From Acidimicrobiaceae bacterium (GTDB taxonomy: Bacteria > Actinomycetota > Acidimicrobiia > Acidimicrobiales > UBA8592), in assembly GCA_002724825.1 (NCBI GenBank), contig PBPU01000083.1:1-17667 (forward strand): 17,667 nt of DNA. The letters are read 5' to 3'. The notes under the pieces are model-generated. The model was not told where the DNA came from. It was given only the letters and a program-made list of their open reading frames with translations, and did not search any database. Shown here piece by piece: positions 7,708 through 14,289 of this stretch. A program made the translations under genes and the position numbers. How positions within the stretch are numbered: the first letter of the stretch is position 1; every line of letters starts with the position of its first letter.

Positions 7708-8487
7708 GTGAGTAAATCAATAATCGTGACTGGCGCAGGAGCTGGCATCGGAGAATCGATTGCTAGACGCGCAGATGATGCAGGCTACAAAGTGGGCGTG
7801 TTAGATGTCAATAATGAAGCAGCAGAAGAAGTGGCTAGCTCTCTAACCAATGGGGTTGCGCTCCATGCGTCTACTACAGATCCGGTCCAGATTGAGCAAG
7901 CCTTGGACATATTTGGAGAAGCCCCCGATGCTTTGGTGAATAATGCTGGGATTGTGCGATTTGGGCCATTAATCGATCTTAGTATCGATGATTGGAGGTC
8001 CGTTCTCGAGGTTAACCTCAGTGGCGTATTTATCTGTTCCCAAGTGGTGGCTGCCCGGATGAGAGATAATGGTGGCGGTTCGATAGTTAATATGACTTCT
8101 ATTGCGGGCATACAGCCGAACGTTAATGGAGGCTCTTATGGTGCAGCTAAAGCTGGTTTACATCTGCTGACAAGACAAATGTCCGTCGAATGGGGGGAAT
8201 TCAGAATACGAGTGAATTCTGTTGCTCCTGGCTTTATCGATGGAGGAATGTCTGCTCCCATATTTCAAGATCTTGAGATTAGATCTACACGTGAAGAACG
8301 TGTTCCTTCAGGGCGCCTAGGAACAGTTGAAGATATAGCGTCTGCTGTCATGTTTCTATGTTCTGAAGAAGGGGCTTACATCAATGGAAATCAGCTTGTT
8401 GTAGATGGATCTGTCACTAACTCGCTAATGGCAAGTTTTCCTAGGCCAAAGTCCGTGGATTCTGTTGGAGGTGGAGATTCTCAATAG
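7708..8487 (+). CDS. Short-chain dehydrogenase/reductase (SDR)
   Basis: This is a classical SDR of 259 aa that should interconvert an alcohol and a ketone with NAD(H). The Rossmann motif is TGAGAGIG (8-15), Asp33 after strand beta-2 favours NAD over NADP, and NNAG is at 78-81. The catalytic residues are N103, S131, Y144 and K148 (SYGAAKAG), and the C-terminal INGNQLVVDG is typical. The start is GTG with AGGAGG five bases upstream. A non-conserved tail of about 20 residues (PRPKSVDSVGGGDSQ end) follows the usual family end. The gene follows the ferredoxin by 38 bases and probably belongs to the same transcript. Oxidation of a diol released by the epoxide-hydrolase-like enzyme is possible but unproven. 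Its stop abuts the stop of the convergent MFS gene with no spacer. Confidence 0.93.
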   Translation: MSKSIIVTGAGAGIGESIARRADDAGYKVGVLDVNNEAAEEVASSLTNGVALHASTTDPVQIEQALDIFGEAPDALVNNAGIVRFGPLIDLSIDDWRSVLEVNLSGVFICSQVVAARMRDNGGGSIVNMTSIAGIQPNVNGGSYGAAKAGLHLLTRQMSVEWGEFRIRVNSVAPGFIDGGMSAPIFQDLEIRSTREERVPSGRLGTVEDIASAVMFLCSEEGAYINGNQLVVDGSVTNSLMASFPRPKSVDSVGGGDSQ

Positions 8488-9675
8488 TTAGTTTGCCCTG
8501 CTTATACCAGTAAGCGGTGCAGTGAACCTTGACCTATAAAGCAATCCGGCGAAAGCTACCATTGCGGCAACTATTCCATACATACCCCGAAACCCAATAA
8601 CATCGGCGAGAGCTCCAAACCCGAATGCTGCAAAACTATTTGCGAGGTCACCAAACACAATAACTGTCGCAACAACTCGAGATCGCTCATCTGGAGATGC
8701 GCTATCTGCTGCAATCACAACCATTAGTGGAACATTAAACGATAACCCGACGGCCATGATGATCCCTCCAACATACAGAGATGGGTGGTTATTGAAAACA
8801 ACAAGTATAAGTAGCCCGAGTATCACGATTACATGAGAACACGACCCTAAGGTTCTTCGATCGACTGTATCTATTAACCTTCCGCCATACAGTCGCGTGA
8901 GTACAGAAGTCAGTGCATAACTTAATAGGATCCATCGGACTGTTGCGACACCCATTGACTCTGCAAATGGGGTAATGAACGCGTTGAATGAAAGGAATGC
9001 ACCAAAGAGAAGAAATGAAACGACTCCTGCTCGGACCGCAATGGGATGAATAAGGCTTTTCACACCTTCGAACTGAGCCTTAGCCCCTTGAGGTTTAGTT
9101 TCTGACAGAAAGAGGCCAAGGAGTAAGCAAAAAAAAGCAAATAAGGCAGCTACAGCAAATGCAGTGCTGAACCCTTCTCTTTGGAGCGTGATTTCTCCTA
9201 CGACAGGGCCGACAGCAAATCCGGCCACAACTGAAACATTAAAGAGCGAAAATATCTCACCGCTTCTGCTTTTGGGTGGTAGTTCCGTCGCTGTTGTAGC
9301 TTGCCCAACGTACATCGCTGAACTGCCCAGCCCAAGCACAAATCGAACAAGGAGCAACATCCATAGGCTAGATCTGGCGGCTGGGACATGGAGAAGTTGG
9401 GTGATGATGATAACGATTGCTCCAACAACTATTAGCTGTTTTCTTCCGTACTTGTCAGCGAGGAAACCGACTAGAGGTCGCATAGCTAGCATCCCTAGAC
9501 CCATAACACCGAAAGCAAGTCCTATCTCAAATTCGCCCCCGTTTAATTCTTGTTTTACAAGTCGAGGTAAAACGGGGAATGAGATACCGGCAACGACAAA
9601 ATACGATAATCCTGCTGATAGTAGAAGAACGACATCTCGCGTTAATAGTCCATCTCTATTCAGAAATTTACGCAT
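8488..9675 (-). CDS. MFS transporter (12-TM type)
   Basis: This 395-aa integral membrane protein of the major facilitator superfamily has about twelve hydrophobic segments, from LLLSAGLSYFVVAG (17-30) to MYGIVAAMVAFAGLL near the C-terminus. Motif A of the loop between TM2 and TM3 is visible as GFLADKYGRKQL (70-81). A motif-C-like region, SVVAGFAVGPVVG, is consistent with a drug/metabolite antiporter of the DHA1 group. The ATG is preceded by AGG and lies four bases after the stop of the LLM oxidoreductase, so the two form an operon. It probably exports or imports a small molecule linked to the surrounding oxidative genes. Direction and substrate cannot be told from the sequence. Confidence 0.92.
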   Translation of the reverse strand: MRKFLNRDGLLTRDVVLLLSAGLSYFVVAGISFPVLPRLVKQELNGGEFEIGLAFGVMGLGMLAMRPLVGFLADKYGRKQLIVVGAIVIIITQLLHVPAARSSLWMLLLVRFVLGLGSSAMYVGQATTATELPPKSRSGEIFSLFNVSVVAGFAVGPVVGEITLQREGFSTAFAVAALFAFFCLLLGLFLSETKPQGAKAQFEGVKSLIHPIAVRAGVVSFLLFGAFLSFNAFITPFAESMGVATVRWILLSYALTSVLTRLYGGRLIDTVDRRTLGSCSHVIVILGLLILVVFNNHPSLYVGGIIMAVGLSFNVPLMVVIAADSASPDERSRVVATVIVFGDLANSFAAFGFGALADVIGFRGMYGIVAAMVAFAGLLYRSRFTAPLTGISRAN

Positions 9676-9679
9676 TTAC

Positions 9680-10567
9680 CTAGGTATTCGGCGATAACGC
9701 TTCTAATGCTTCCCAATGCGGGTTTCCGAATTCTCCGTGCACTGCTAGGGGCTGTATACAAACGTGAGTAGCACCTGCGTCTTCGTGCTCATTTAAGCGT
9801 TCATTTATTTGGTCCAGGGTTCCCCAAGCAACCAGCTCATTGATGAAACGATCAGAAGTTTCGTCTATTTCCTCCTCAGTGAACCCAAGTCGTTTCCAGT
9901 TGTTCCGATAATTCGGTAGATGTATGTATCGAGCTAGTTCTGTTCTCACTGTTTGGTAAGCGACTTCTTTATCAGTTGTAAATGCAACTTTTTGCTCCAC
10001 GCAAAGCATCTTGTCTGCGCCGAGAAGTTTTCTAGCTTGAGCCGTGTGCTCTGGAGTCGTCCAGTAGGGGTGAGCTCCGTCTGTTAATTCTGCAGCAAGT
10101 TCCAACATTTTTGGACCCAGCGCTGCGAGAACGCATGGGGGGTCTTCTGAAGGTGGTACCGATGTATATGGTGAATTTTTCATGGCACTGAGATAGTTGC
10201 GCATAGCGCCCAATGGCTTTGAATAGTCCAACTGACGAAGACCTTCCACAAGAGGCGCATGCGATACACCTAGCCCTAGCAGAAACCGGTTATCGCACAT
10301 CTCTGCCAATGTTGTAGATGCTTGTTTCGTAACGCCGGGGTGACGGTGGTGAATATTAACAATTCCTGTCGCAAAAATTAGGCGTTCAGTATTAGACAGA
10401 AGCATAGAAATATGGCTAAACGGGTCGCGCCCGGTGGTCTCTGGAAGCCACAAAGCCGAGTAGTTGAGATCTTCTACTTTTTGCGCAAACGCTATTGCTT
10501 GCTCTGAATCCATCGCTTCTGTAAAGAACCAAACTCCTCTTGTGCGCAATTTTTTTTGTATATTCAT
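9680..10567 (-). CDS. LLM-class F420-dependent oxidoreductase (MSMEG_4141-like)
   Basis: This 295-aa luciferase-like TIM-barrel enzyme most resembles the F420-dependent MSMEG_4141 subfamily. Visible segments are the N-terminal strand GVWFF, ALWLPETTGRDPF (39-51), LIFATGIVNIHHRHP (63-77), FLLGLGVSHAPLVEGL (94-109) and the C-terminal GAHPYWTTPEHTAQAR region (about 170-185). The cofactor is expected to be F420, though FMN cannot be excluded without modelling. It is first in a two-gene unit with the MFS transporter. The ATG has no strong Shine-Dalgarno sequence. An inverted repeat sits 17-44 bases upstream and may be its operator. Natural substrates of this subfamily are mostly unknown. Confidence 0.9.
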   Translation of the reverse strand: MNIQKKLRTRGVWFFTEAMDSEQAIAFAQKVEDLNYSALWLPETTGRDPFSHISMLLSNTERLIFATGIVNIHHRHPGVTKQASTTLAEMCDNRFLLGLGVSHAPLVEGLRQLDYSKPLGAMRNYLSAMKNSPYTSVPPSEDPPCVLAALGPKMLELAAELTDGAHPYWTTPEHTAQARKLLGADKMLCVEQKVAFTTDKEVAYQTVRTELARYIHLPNYRNNWKRLGFTEEEIDETSDRFINELVAWGTLDQINERLNEHEDAGATHVCIQPLAVHGEFGNPHWEALEALSPNT

Positions 10568-10583
10568 ACAACTACTCTACAGG

Positions 10584-10611
10584 GTGTACTAGTTAGTCTT
10601 TAGAAGTACAC
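10584..10611. repeat. Inverted repeat upstream of the LLM gene, possible operator
   Basis: GTGTACT (10584-10590) and AGTACAC (10605-10611) form a perfect 7-base inverted repeat around a 14-base spacer. It occupies the 87-base gap between the small SHOCT-like gene and the LLM start. No U-run follows on the - strand, so a terminator is unlikely. A dimeric regulator binding site for the LLM-MFS unit is the best guess. Confidence 0.35.
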
Positions 10612-10654
10612 GAGTTCTATCTGAGGATGGGTTTGGTCAAAGGATGATCTTTTT

Positions 10655-10915
10655 TTAGTGGAGCTGCACGCCGAGAAGCTCGAATATCTCCTCTTTTTTT
10701 TCCTCAAATGTTTCATCATCCATCTCACCATTTGCGTGTGAAGCGCTTAATTTTGCAAAACGCTCATACAATTCGGCCTCGCTAGGTCCCTCATCTTGTA
10801 GTTCGTTTTCTGAGTTTCTGCGTTCAGCACGTTCAGCACGTTTTGCTGCTTGTTTATCTTTTTTTGTCCGTTCGCGCTGGCGCTTGTCCCAGCTTTCTCT
10901 TCCTTTACTAGCCAT
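10655..10915 (-). CDS. Small highly charged protein with SHOCT-like C-terminus
   Basis: This 86-aa protein has an extremely basic/charged N-terminal half (about 1-35, runs of Lys, Arg and Glu, probably helical or coiled). The C-terminal segment (46-82) follows the pattern of SHOCT domains: ELYERFAKL, then Gly, then a DDETFEEKKEEI stretch. There is no signal peptide, membrane segment or Cys. It begins two bases after the stop of the cold-shock gene with no strong ribosome-binding site, so it is probably translated by coupling. The basic region and the pairing with an RNA-binding cold-shock protein suggest a nucleic-acid or ribosome association, but this is inference. The exact function is unknown. 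Confidence 0.75.
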   Translation of the reverse strand: MASKGRESWDKRQRERTKKDKQAAKRAERAERRNSENELQDEGPSEAELYERFAKLSASHANGEMDDETFEEKKEEIFELLGVQLH

Positions 10916-10917
10916 AG

Positions 10918-11118
10918 CTACACGACCCGAACATCCAATGCTTCATCACCTTTACGGCCTTCACCTATTTCAAATTCAACTTCTTGACCTTCTTCAAGGT
11001 TCTTGAAACCAGACCCTGAGATATTCGAGTAGTGAACGAAGACGTCGTCTCCTTCTTCCTGAGCTATAAATCCATAGCCTTTCTGTGTGTTAAAGAACTT
11101 AACCGTTCCCCTTGCCAT
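10918..11118 (-). CDS. Cold-shock protein (CspA family)
   Basis: This 66-aa single OB-fold protein binds single-stranded RNA/DNA and acts as an RNA chaperone. RNP1 is KGYGFI (13-18) and RNP2 is VFVHY (26-30). The start MARGTVKFFN and the full length match the family. AAGGAAG lies eight bases before the ATG, giving a strong ribosome-binding site. It is preceded by a 108-base non-coding leader after the CysQ-like gene, so it probably has its own promoter. It is followed two bases later by the charged SHOCT-like gene. Whether it is cold induced or constitutive cannot be seen. Confidence 0.96.
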   Translation of the reverse strand: MARGTVKFFNTQKGYGFIAQEEGDDVFVHYSNISGSGFKNLEEGQEVEFEIGEGRKGDEALDVRVV

Positions 11119-11226
11119 GATGAAACTTCCTTACCTAAAAGCGACCGGATAGCCGCCCGATTAACTCTAGGGCATGGATAGCTCCAATCGTGTTTAATGA
11201 GTAAATTTTTGAAAATACTTGGATGA
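11119..11226 (-). promoter_or_regulatory. Leader/promoter region of the cold-shock gene
   Basis: This 108-base non-coding stretch lies between the CysQ-like stop and the cold-shock ATG, the longest gap in the - strand run. Reading on the - strand it starts AT-rich, includes a TTGGAG hexamer as a possible -35, has a short GC-rich stretch that could fold weakly (CGG-CTAT-CCG), and ends with the AAGGAAG ribosome-binding site. A confident -10 box is not visible, and no clear terminator for the upstream operon is seen. Confidence 0.35.
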
Positions 11227-11964
11227 TTAGTATGAGAGCGCTTTGCGGACGAGATCTGAATACTCCGGCCGGGAAATAACTAGTCCGCGAACCACCGGCG
11301 TCTGCTTGTTGAACTCAAATTCGCTTCCATCTAGTTGAAACGCCACCAAACCTGCGTCCCTTGAAACTGCAACTGGGCCACATGCGTCCCATTCGTAGAG
11401 CCCGCTTCCATGTATATAAATATCAGCATCACCGCTAAGTACTAATGAGGTCTTCACTCCTGCTGAGCCGCAGCATGTCAATTCAGCCCCAATGGTTTCA
11501 GCGATAGATGAAGCTTGATAGGTGTTCCAACGGTTCGAAACGATGAGCGGCGCCTCGTTCTTCCTCGATCCAATAGATCCTTTAAGTCCGGTAACGTGAT
11601 ATCGCCCCAATGAGGGACAAGCGACAGCTCCAGCCTTAATTCTTCCTGATTCAACCAAAGCGATATGAACTGCCCATTCGGCACTCTCTGGATAGGGGTA
11701 GTCTTGAGATCCATCTAGTGGGTCTATGATCCATACGCGATCGGCGTCGACACGAGATTTATCATCTGCTCCTTCTTCCGAAAGGACGTGATCTTCTGGC
11801 CTATGCTCGCGTATTTGCTCAATCAGTAACTTGTGAGAGAGGATGTCGCCTTGATCACGTAAGTACCAAGGGTTTAATCGTTCAGTGGAGGCGGATGCTC
11901 GAAGTTTTAATAGTTCTTCACCAGCGCATTCTGCTAAATATCCAGCAAATTCATGGTCATTCAT
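11227..11964 (-). CDS. cysQ: CysQ-like 3'(2'),5'-bisphosphate nucleotidase / inositol-monophosphatase family
   Basis: This 245-aa Mg-dependent, Li-sensitive-type phosphatase probably removes the 3'-phosphate of PAP/PAPS, recycling the by-product of sulfur activation. Metal-site motifs are the Glu pair in VLSEEGAD (E63/E64), the WIIDPLDGSQDY core (D81, D84) and the C-terminal YEWDACGP motif (D193). The length and the LSEE spelling favour CysQ over inositol-1-phosphatase, but the substrate is not proven. The gene starts 20 bases after the ArsC-like selenoprotein stop, so it is in the same transcript. A sulfur/selenium housekeeping role next to selenoprotein genes is attractive but inferred. The Shine-Dalgarno match is weak. 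Confidence 0.85.
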   Translation of the reverse strand: MNDHEFAGYLAECAGEELLKLRASASTERLNPWYLRDQGDILSHKLLIEQIREHRPEDHVLSEEGADDKSRVDADRVWIIDPLDGSQDYPYPESAEWAVHIALVESGRIKAGAVACPSLGRYHVTGLKGSIGSRKNEAPLIVSNRWNTYQASSIAETIGAELTCCGSAGVKTSLVLSGDADIYIHGSGLYEWDACGPVAVSRDAGLVAFQLDGSEFEFNKQTPVVRGLVISRPEYSDLVRKALSY

Positions 11965-11984
11965 TTACTCAACTCAATAACTAC

Positions 11985-12341
11985 CTAGGATAAAAATGTT
12001 GCTATGCGGTCTTTGGGCCTTCCAATTATTGCTTTCTTACCTTTCACAATGACTGGTCTCTGTAGGAGTTGTTTATGCTTAACTAGGATTTCGACAACAT
12101 TTTCCAGATTGCCCACATAGTCATCTGGATTCAATTCTAGTTTTTTAAACTTCGAGTCTTTTCTCACAAGGTCTTCGACTGGATCCTCCAGTCCCGCAGC
12201 AATAGTTCGAAGAGTTGTTTCATCCGGTGGTTCTTTTATGTACAGGACAACATCATGTTCTATTCCCATTTCCTCGGCGACCGCCAAGGCATTTCGAGAA
12301 GAACCTCAATGAGGATTATGATAGATAGTTACATTTGCCAT
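11985..12341 (-). CDS. ArsC-family reductase, selenoprotein (TGA at 12306-12308 read as Sec12)
   Basis: This is an ArsC/YffB-type thioredoxin-fold reductase, 118 aa if the in-frame TGA is decoded as selenocysteine. The ATG at 12341 has GGGAG eight bases upstream and lies 38 bases after coaE. The N-terminus reads MANVTIYHNPH-U-GSSRNAL, matching the ArsC consensus IYHNPxC with Sec exactly at the catalytic Cys12. The other arsenate-binding Arg residues of plasmid R773 ArsC (R60, R94, R107) are present as R60, R95 and R108 in LVRKD, LLQRP and IIGRP. The protein contains no Cys, so it would be inactive without Sec. Starting at a later TTG (12287) would delete the active site. A SECIS-like hairpin follows the TGA (12272-12289). 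Arsenate reduction or a related thiol/selenol redox role is expected; the electron donor (glutaredoxin, mycothiol or thioredoxin) is unknown. Confidence 0.88.
12272..12289 (-). promoter_or_regulatory. Putative bacterial SECIS element of the ArsC-like selenoprotein
   Basis: In the mRNA, CCUUGGC (12289-12283) pairs with GCCGAGG (12278-12272) to give a 7-bp stem with one U-G pair and a GGUC tetraloop (12282-12279). The stem starts 17 nt and the loop 24 nt after the UGA, inside the usual 16-37 nt window for bacterial SECIS. The loop contains GGU, as in the E. coli fdhF element (loop AGGUCU), where G and U contact SelB. An alternative pairing UUCUCG/CGAGGA exists but gives a long loop. Confidence 0.78.
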
Positions 12342-12379
12342 TAGTGCTCCCTTAGTTTTAACTGGCAGTACCTACTGTA

Positions 12380-13033
12380 CTACTTGTTCCTCTGGTCTCT
12401 ACTCATACAATCATTGGTTACGTTTAGTCGCCAAGTCTCTATTTCTTCCCACAACTCTTTAATCTGGCTTTGGAGATCTTTCATGCTTCCGTTATTGGAT
12501 ATAACGTAATCCGCGATTTCGGACCTTTCTCTATCAGTTGCTTGTGATCTGATTCGCTTTTCGATTTCTGCGTTTGTTAATCCTCTTTGTCTTAAACGTT
12601 TAGTTCTTAAGGCTATTTCTGACTCAACAACAACTACTTTCTGATACATAGGCAACCCTTGAGAGTAGGCAAGTTTTTTTTCTACCAAGACCGCCATGTC
12701 GAGGATGATGACCCCTGAGTCTTGTTTTCCAATTCGTCTAGCCAAAGTCTGATTTATCGCAGGGTGGCTTATGGCCTCTAGGGTTTGAAGGTGCTCTATG
12801 TTGCTAAATACAATTTTACCAAGCCTCGCACGGTCTATATTGCCAGCCTTATCGAGAATTGATGCTCCGAATTCTTTAATGATTTTTGCTTTTGCGTCAG
12901 GGTCTTTATGAAGTACATCTCTTCCTATTTGATCTACATCAACTATGTTCGCTCCATATTCTTTGATCAGGTTCGCTGTAGTGGTTTTCCCTACACCGAT
13001 ACCACCAGTCAAACCAATGACTAGCGGGCTCAT
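12380..13033 (-). CDS. coaE: Dephospho-CoA kinase
   Basis: This enzyme phosphorylates the ribose 3'-OH of dephospho-CoA, the last step of CoA synthesis, in the cytoplasm. The ATG at 13033 is chosen over the in-frame ATG at 13078 because the protein then begins MSPLVIGLTGGIGVGKTT, with the P-loop at 10-18, as in the family; the length is 217 aa. Also visible are VDVDQIGRDV (substrate region), HPAINQTLARR, VVVVESEIALRTKRLRQRG and the lid region RIRSQATDRER. The start overlaps the P450 stop in an ATGA, so the two are translationally coupled. This is an unusual neighbour for a housekeeping gene but fits an operon whose CoA-transferase and acyl-CoA dehydrogenase use CoA esters. Confidence 0.95.
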   Translation of the reverse strand: MSPLVIGLTGGIGVGKTTTANLIKEYGANIVDVDQIGRDVLHKDPDAKAKIIKEFGASILDKAGNIDRARLGKIVFSNIEHLQTLEAISHPAINQTLARRIGKQDSGVIILDMAVLVEKKLAYSQGLPMYQKVVVVESEIALRTKRLRQRGLTNAEIEKRIRSQATDRERSEIADYVISNNGSMKDLQSQIKELWEEIETWRLNVTNDCMSRDQRNK

Positions 13034-14289
13034 TTGAGAGTAAAGCCAATGTGCAATTCGCGAAGAGCTCGAAGGCAAAAGTTAGGATGATGGCGAAAAT
13101 CGTTTTTTCCCTCTATAAACCACATCTGATCTACTCTGTCGACAAGAGTTTTGAAGCTAAAGAGTAATTCTCGTCGGGCCAGTGGTGCTCCCATGCAGTA
13201 GTGGACTCCGAAGCCAAATGCTAAGTGCTGCCTTGAATTTGACCTCTCCAAATCTAGTTTCCTTGGTTGGTCAAAGATAGCGTCATCGAGGTTGGCCGAT
13301 GCGTATCGAATGTTGATGGTAGAGCCTTCCGGTATCTTCACTCCATGTAACGTGACGTCGCATGCAGCCTCTCTAAATAGCCCCTGTACTGGCCCTTCAA
13401 GTCTTAAAACTTCTTCTACAAGAATTGGTAGATATTTATCTGGATTGGATTTAAGGAGTTCCCATTGGTCAGGCTGTTCTATCAAAAGCATGACTCCTGC
13501 CGCTATAGCGTTCGTACTGGTCTCTGAGCCCCCTACAAATGTGTCTGCCATCATCTCTGCATGTAGTTCTTCGTCAGTTAGGGTTCTACCCCATTCGGGA
13601 ATTTCAGTATTAACTAGATCGCTTAAGAGCGTATCGTCTGGCTGCTGACGGAGCCGATCGAAAATGGGTTGGAAATAGTGTTGAGCCTCGATTTCCATCT
13701 CGGTTGACCAAATGGCTTCTTCGTCTGTCTGCATCATGCCTAGTCGTTGAACCCAGGCGTCTGTCCACGCTTTAATTTGCCAAATATCTTCTTCTGGAAC
13801 ACCCATTTGATGACCGATCACTATTAACGGAAGGGGTATGGCGAATTCTTTTACCCAGTCACACTCTCCTTTTGGTAGGAATTCCTCAAAGAGTCTCGTA
13901 GCAAGGTTTTCAACGAAAGGATCTAATTGCTTTATTTTTTGAGGACGAAAAGCGTGTGCGAATAAAGCTTTCATCTCTTTGTGTTCTGGGTCATCGCGTC
14001 CAGCCAGTGTAGGAGCTGGGACCCAGTCTTTTTCTTCATAGAGTTTGTGAATTACTTCAGATCTTGTATTCGTGCGAGCCCGAAATTTACGTTGATTTCT
14101 AAATGTTTCTGTGTCTATGAGAACGTCTTTAATATCGTCATACCTTGTGATGACGTAGATTCCAGAAATTGGGTCTTTCCAAACTGGCGCTTCTTCTCGA
14201 AGTACTTTGTATGCGCTATAAGGACATTCAGAAATCTCTGAATCAAAGAAATTTACTTCAGAGAGTGGCAGTTCCTGTTCAGTGTCCAT
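13030..14289 (-). CDS. Cytochrome P450 (canonical bacterial class)
   Basis: This 419-aa soluble P450 has all usual landmarks: helix C region HKEMKALFAHAF (103-114), I-helix GGSETS (253-258, E256/T257 for oxygen activation), ExxR at E293-V-L-R296, and heme loop FGFGVHYCMGAPLARREL with ligand C365. It resembles the Actinomycetota P450s that hydroxylate steroids, terpenoids or fatty-acid-like substrates, but the substrate is not assignable. The ATG directly follows the TAA of the AhpD-like selenoprotein gene with no gap; AGAGGG lies five bases upstream, inside that gene. The end overlaps the coaE start. It differs clearly from the two atypical P450s at 2868-5328. Electrons could come from the ferredoxin at 7454-7669 or another carrier. 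Confidence 0.95.
   Translation of the reverse strand: MDTEQELPLSEVNFFDSEISECPYSAYKVLREEAPVWKDPISGIYVITRYDDIKDVLIDTETFRNQRKFRARTNTRSEVIHKLYEEKDWVPAPTLAGRDDPEHKEMKALFAHAFRPQKIKQLDPFVENLATRLFEEFLPKGECDWVKEFAIPLPLIVIGHQMGVPEEDIWQIKAWTDAWVQRLGMMQTDEEAIWSTEMEIEAQHYFQPIFDRLRQQPDDTLLSDLVNTEIPEWGRTLTDEELHAEMMADTFVGGSETSTNAIAAGVMLLIEQPDQWELLKSNPDKYLPILVEEVLRLEGPVQGLFREAACDVTLHGVKIPEGSTINIRYASANLDDAIFDQPRKLDLERSNSRQHLAFGFGVHYCMGAPLARRELLFSFKTLVDRVDQMWFIEGKNDFRHHPNFCLRALRELHIGFTLK

Noticed and set aside
9164..9697. Open frame of 177 codons on the + strand
   Set aside because: It is a shadow antisense to the MFS gene with no recognisable domain; the membrane protein on the other strand is convincing.
12306..12308. 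TGA as a nonsense mutation making the ArsC-like gene a pseudogene or a short protein starting at TTG 12287
   Set aside because: The downstream frame is intact to the family end, the TGA falls exactly on the catalytic Cys, a good ribosome-binding site precedes ATG 12341, and a SECIS-like hairpin follows. A TTG start would remove the active site.
13034..13078. N-terminal extension of coaE to 13078
   Set aside because: CoaE proteins begin just before the P-loop; the extension lies in the P450 coding end, and ATG 13033 gives the common ATGA coupling.
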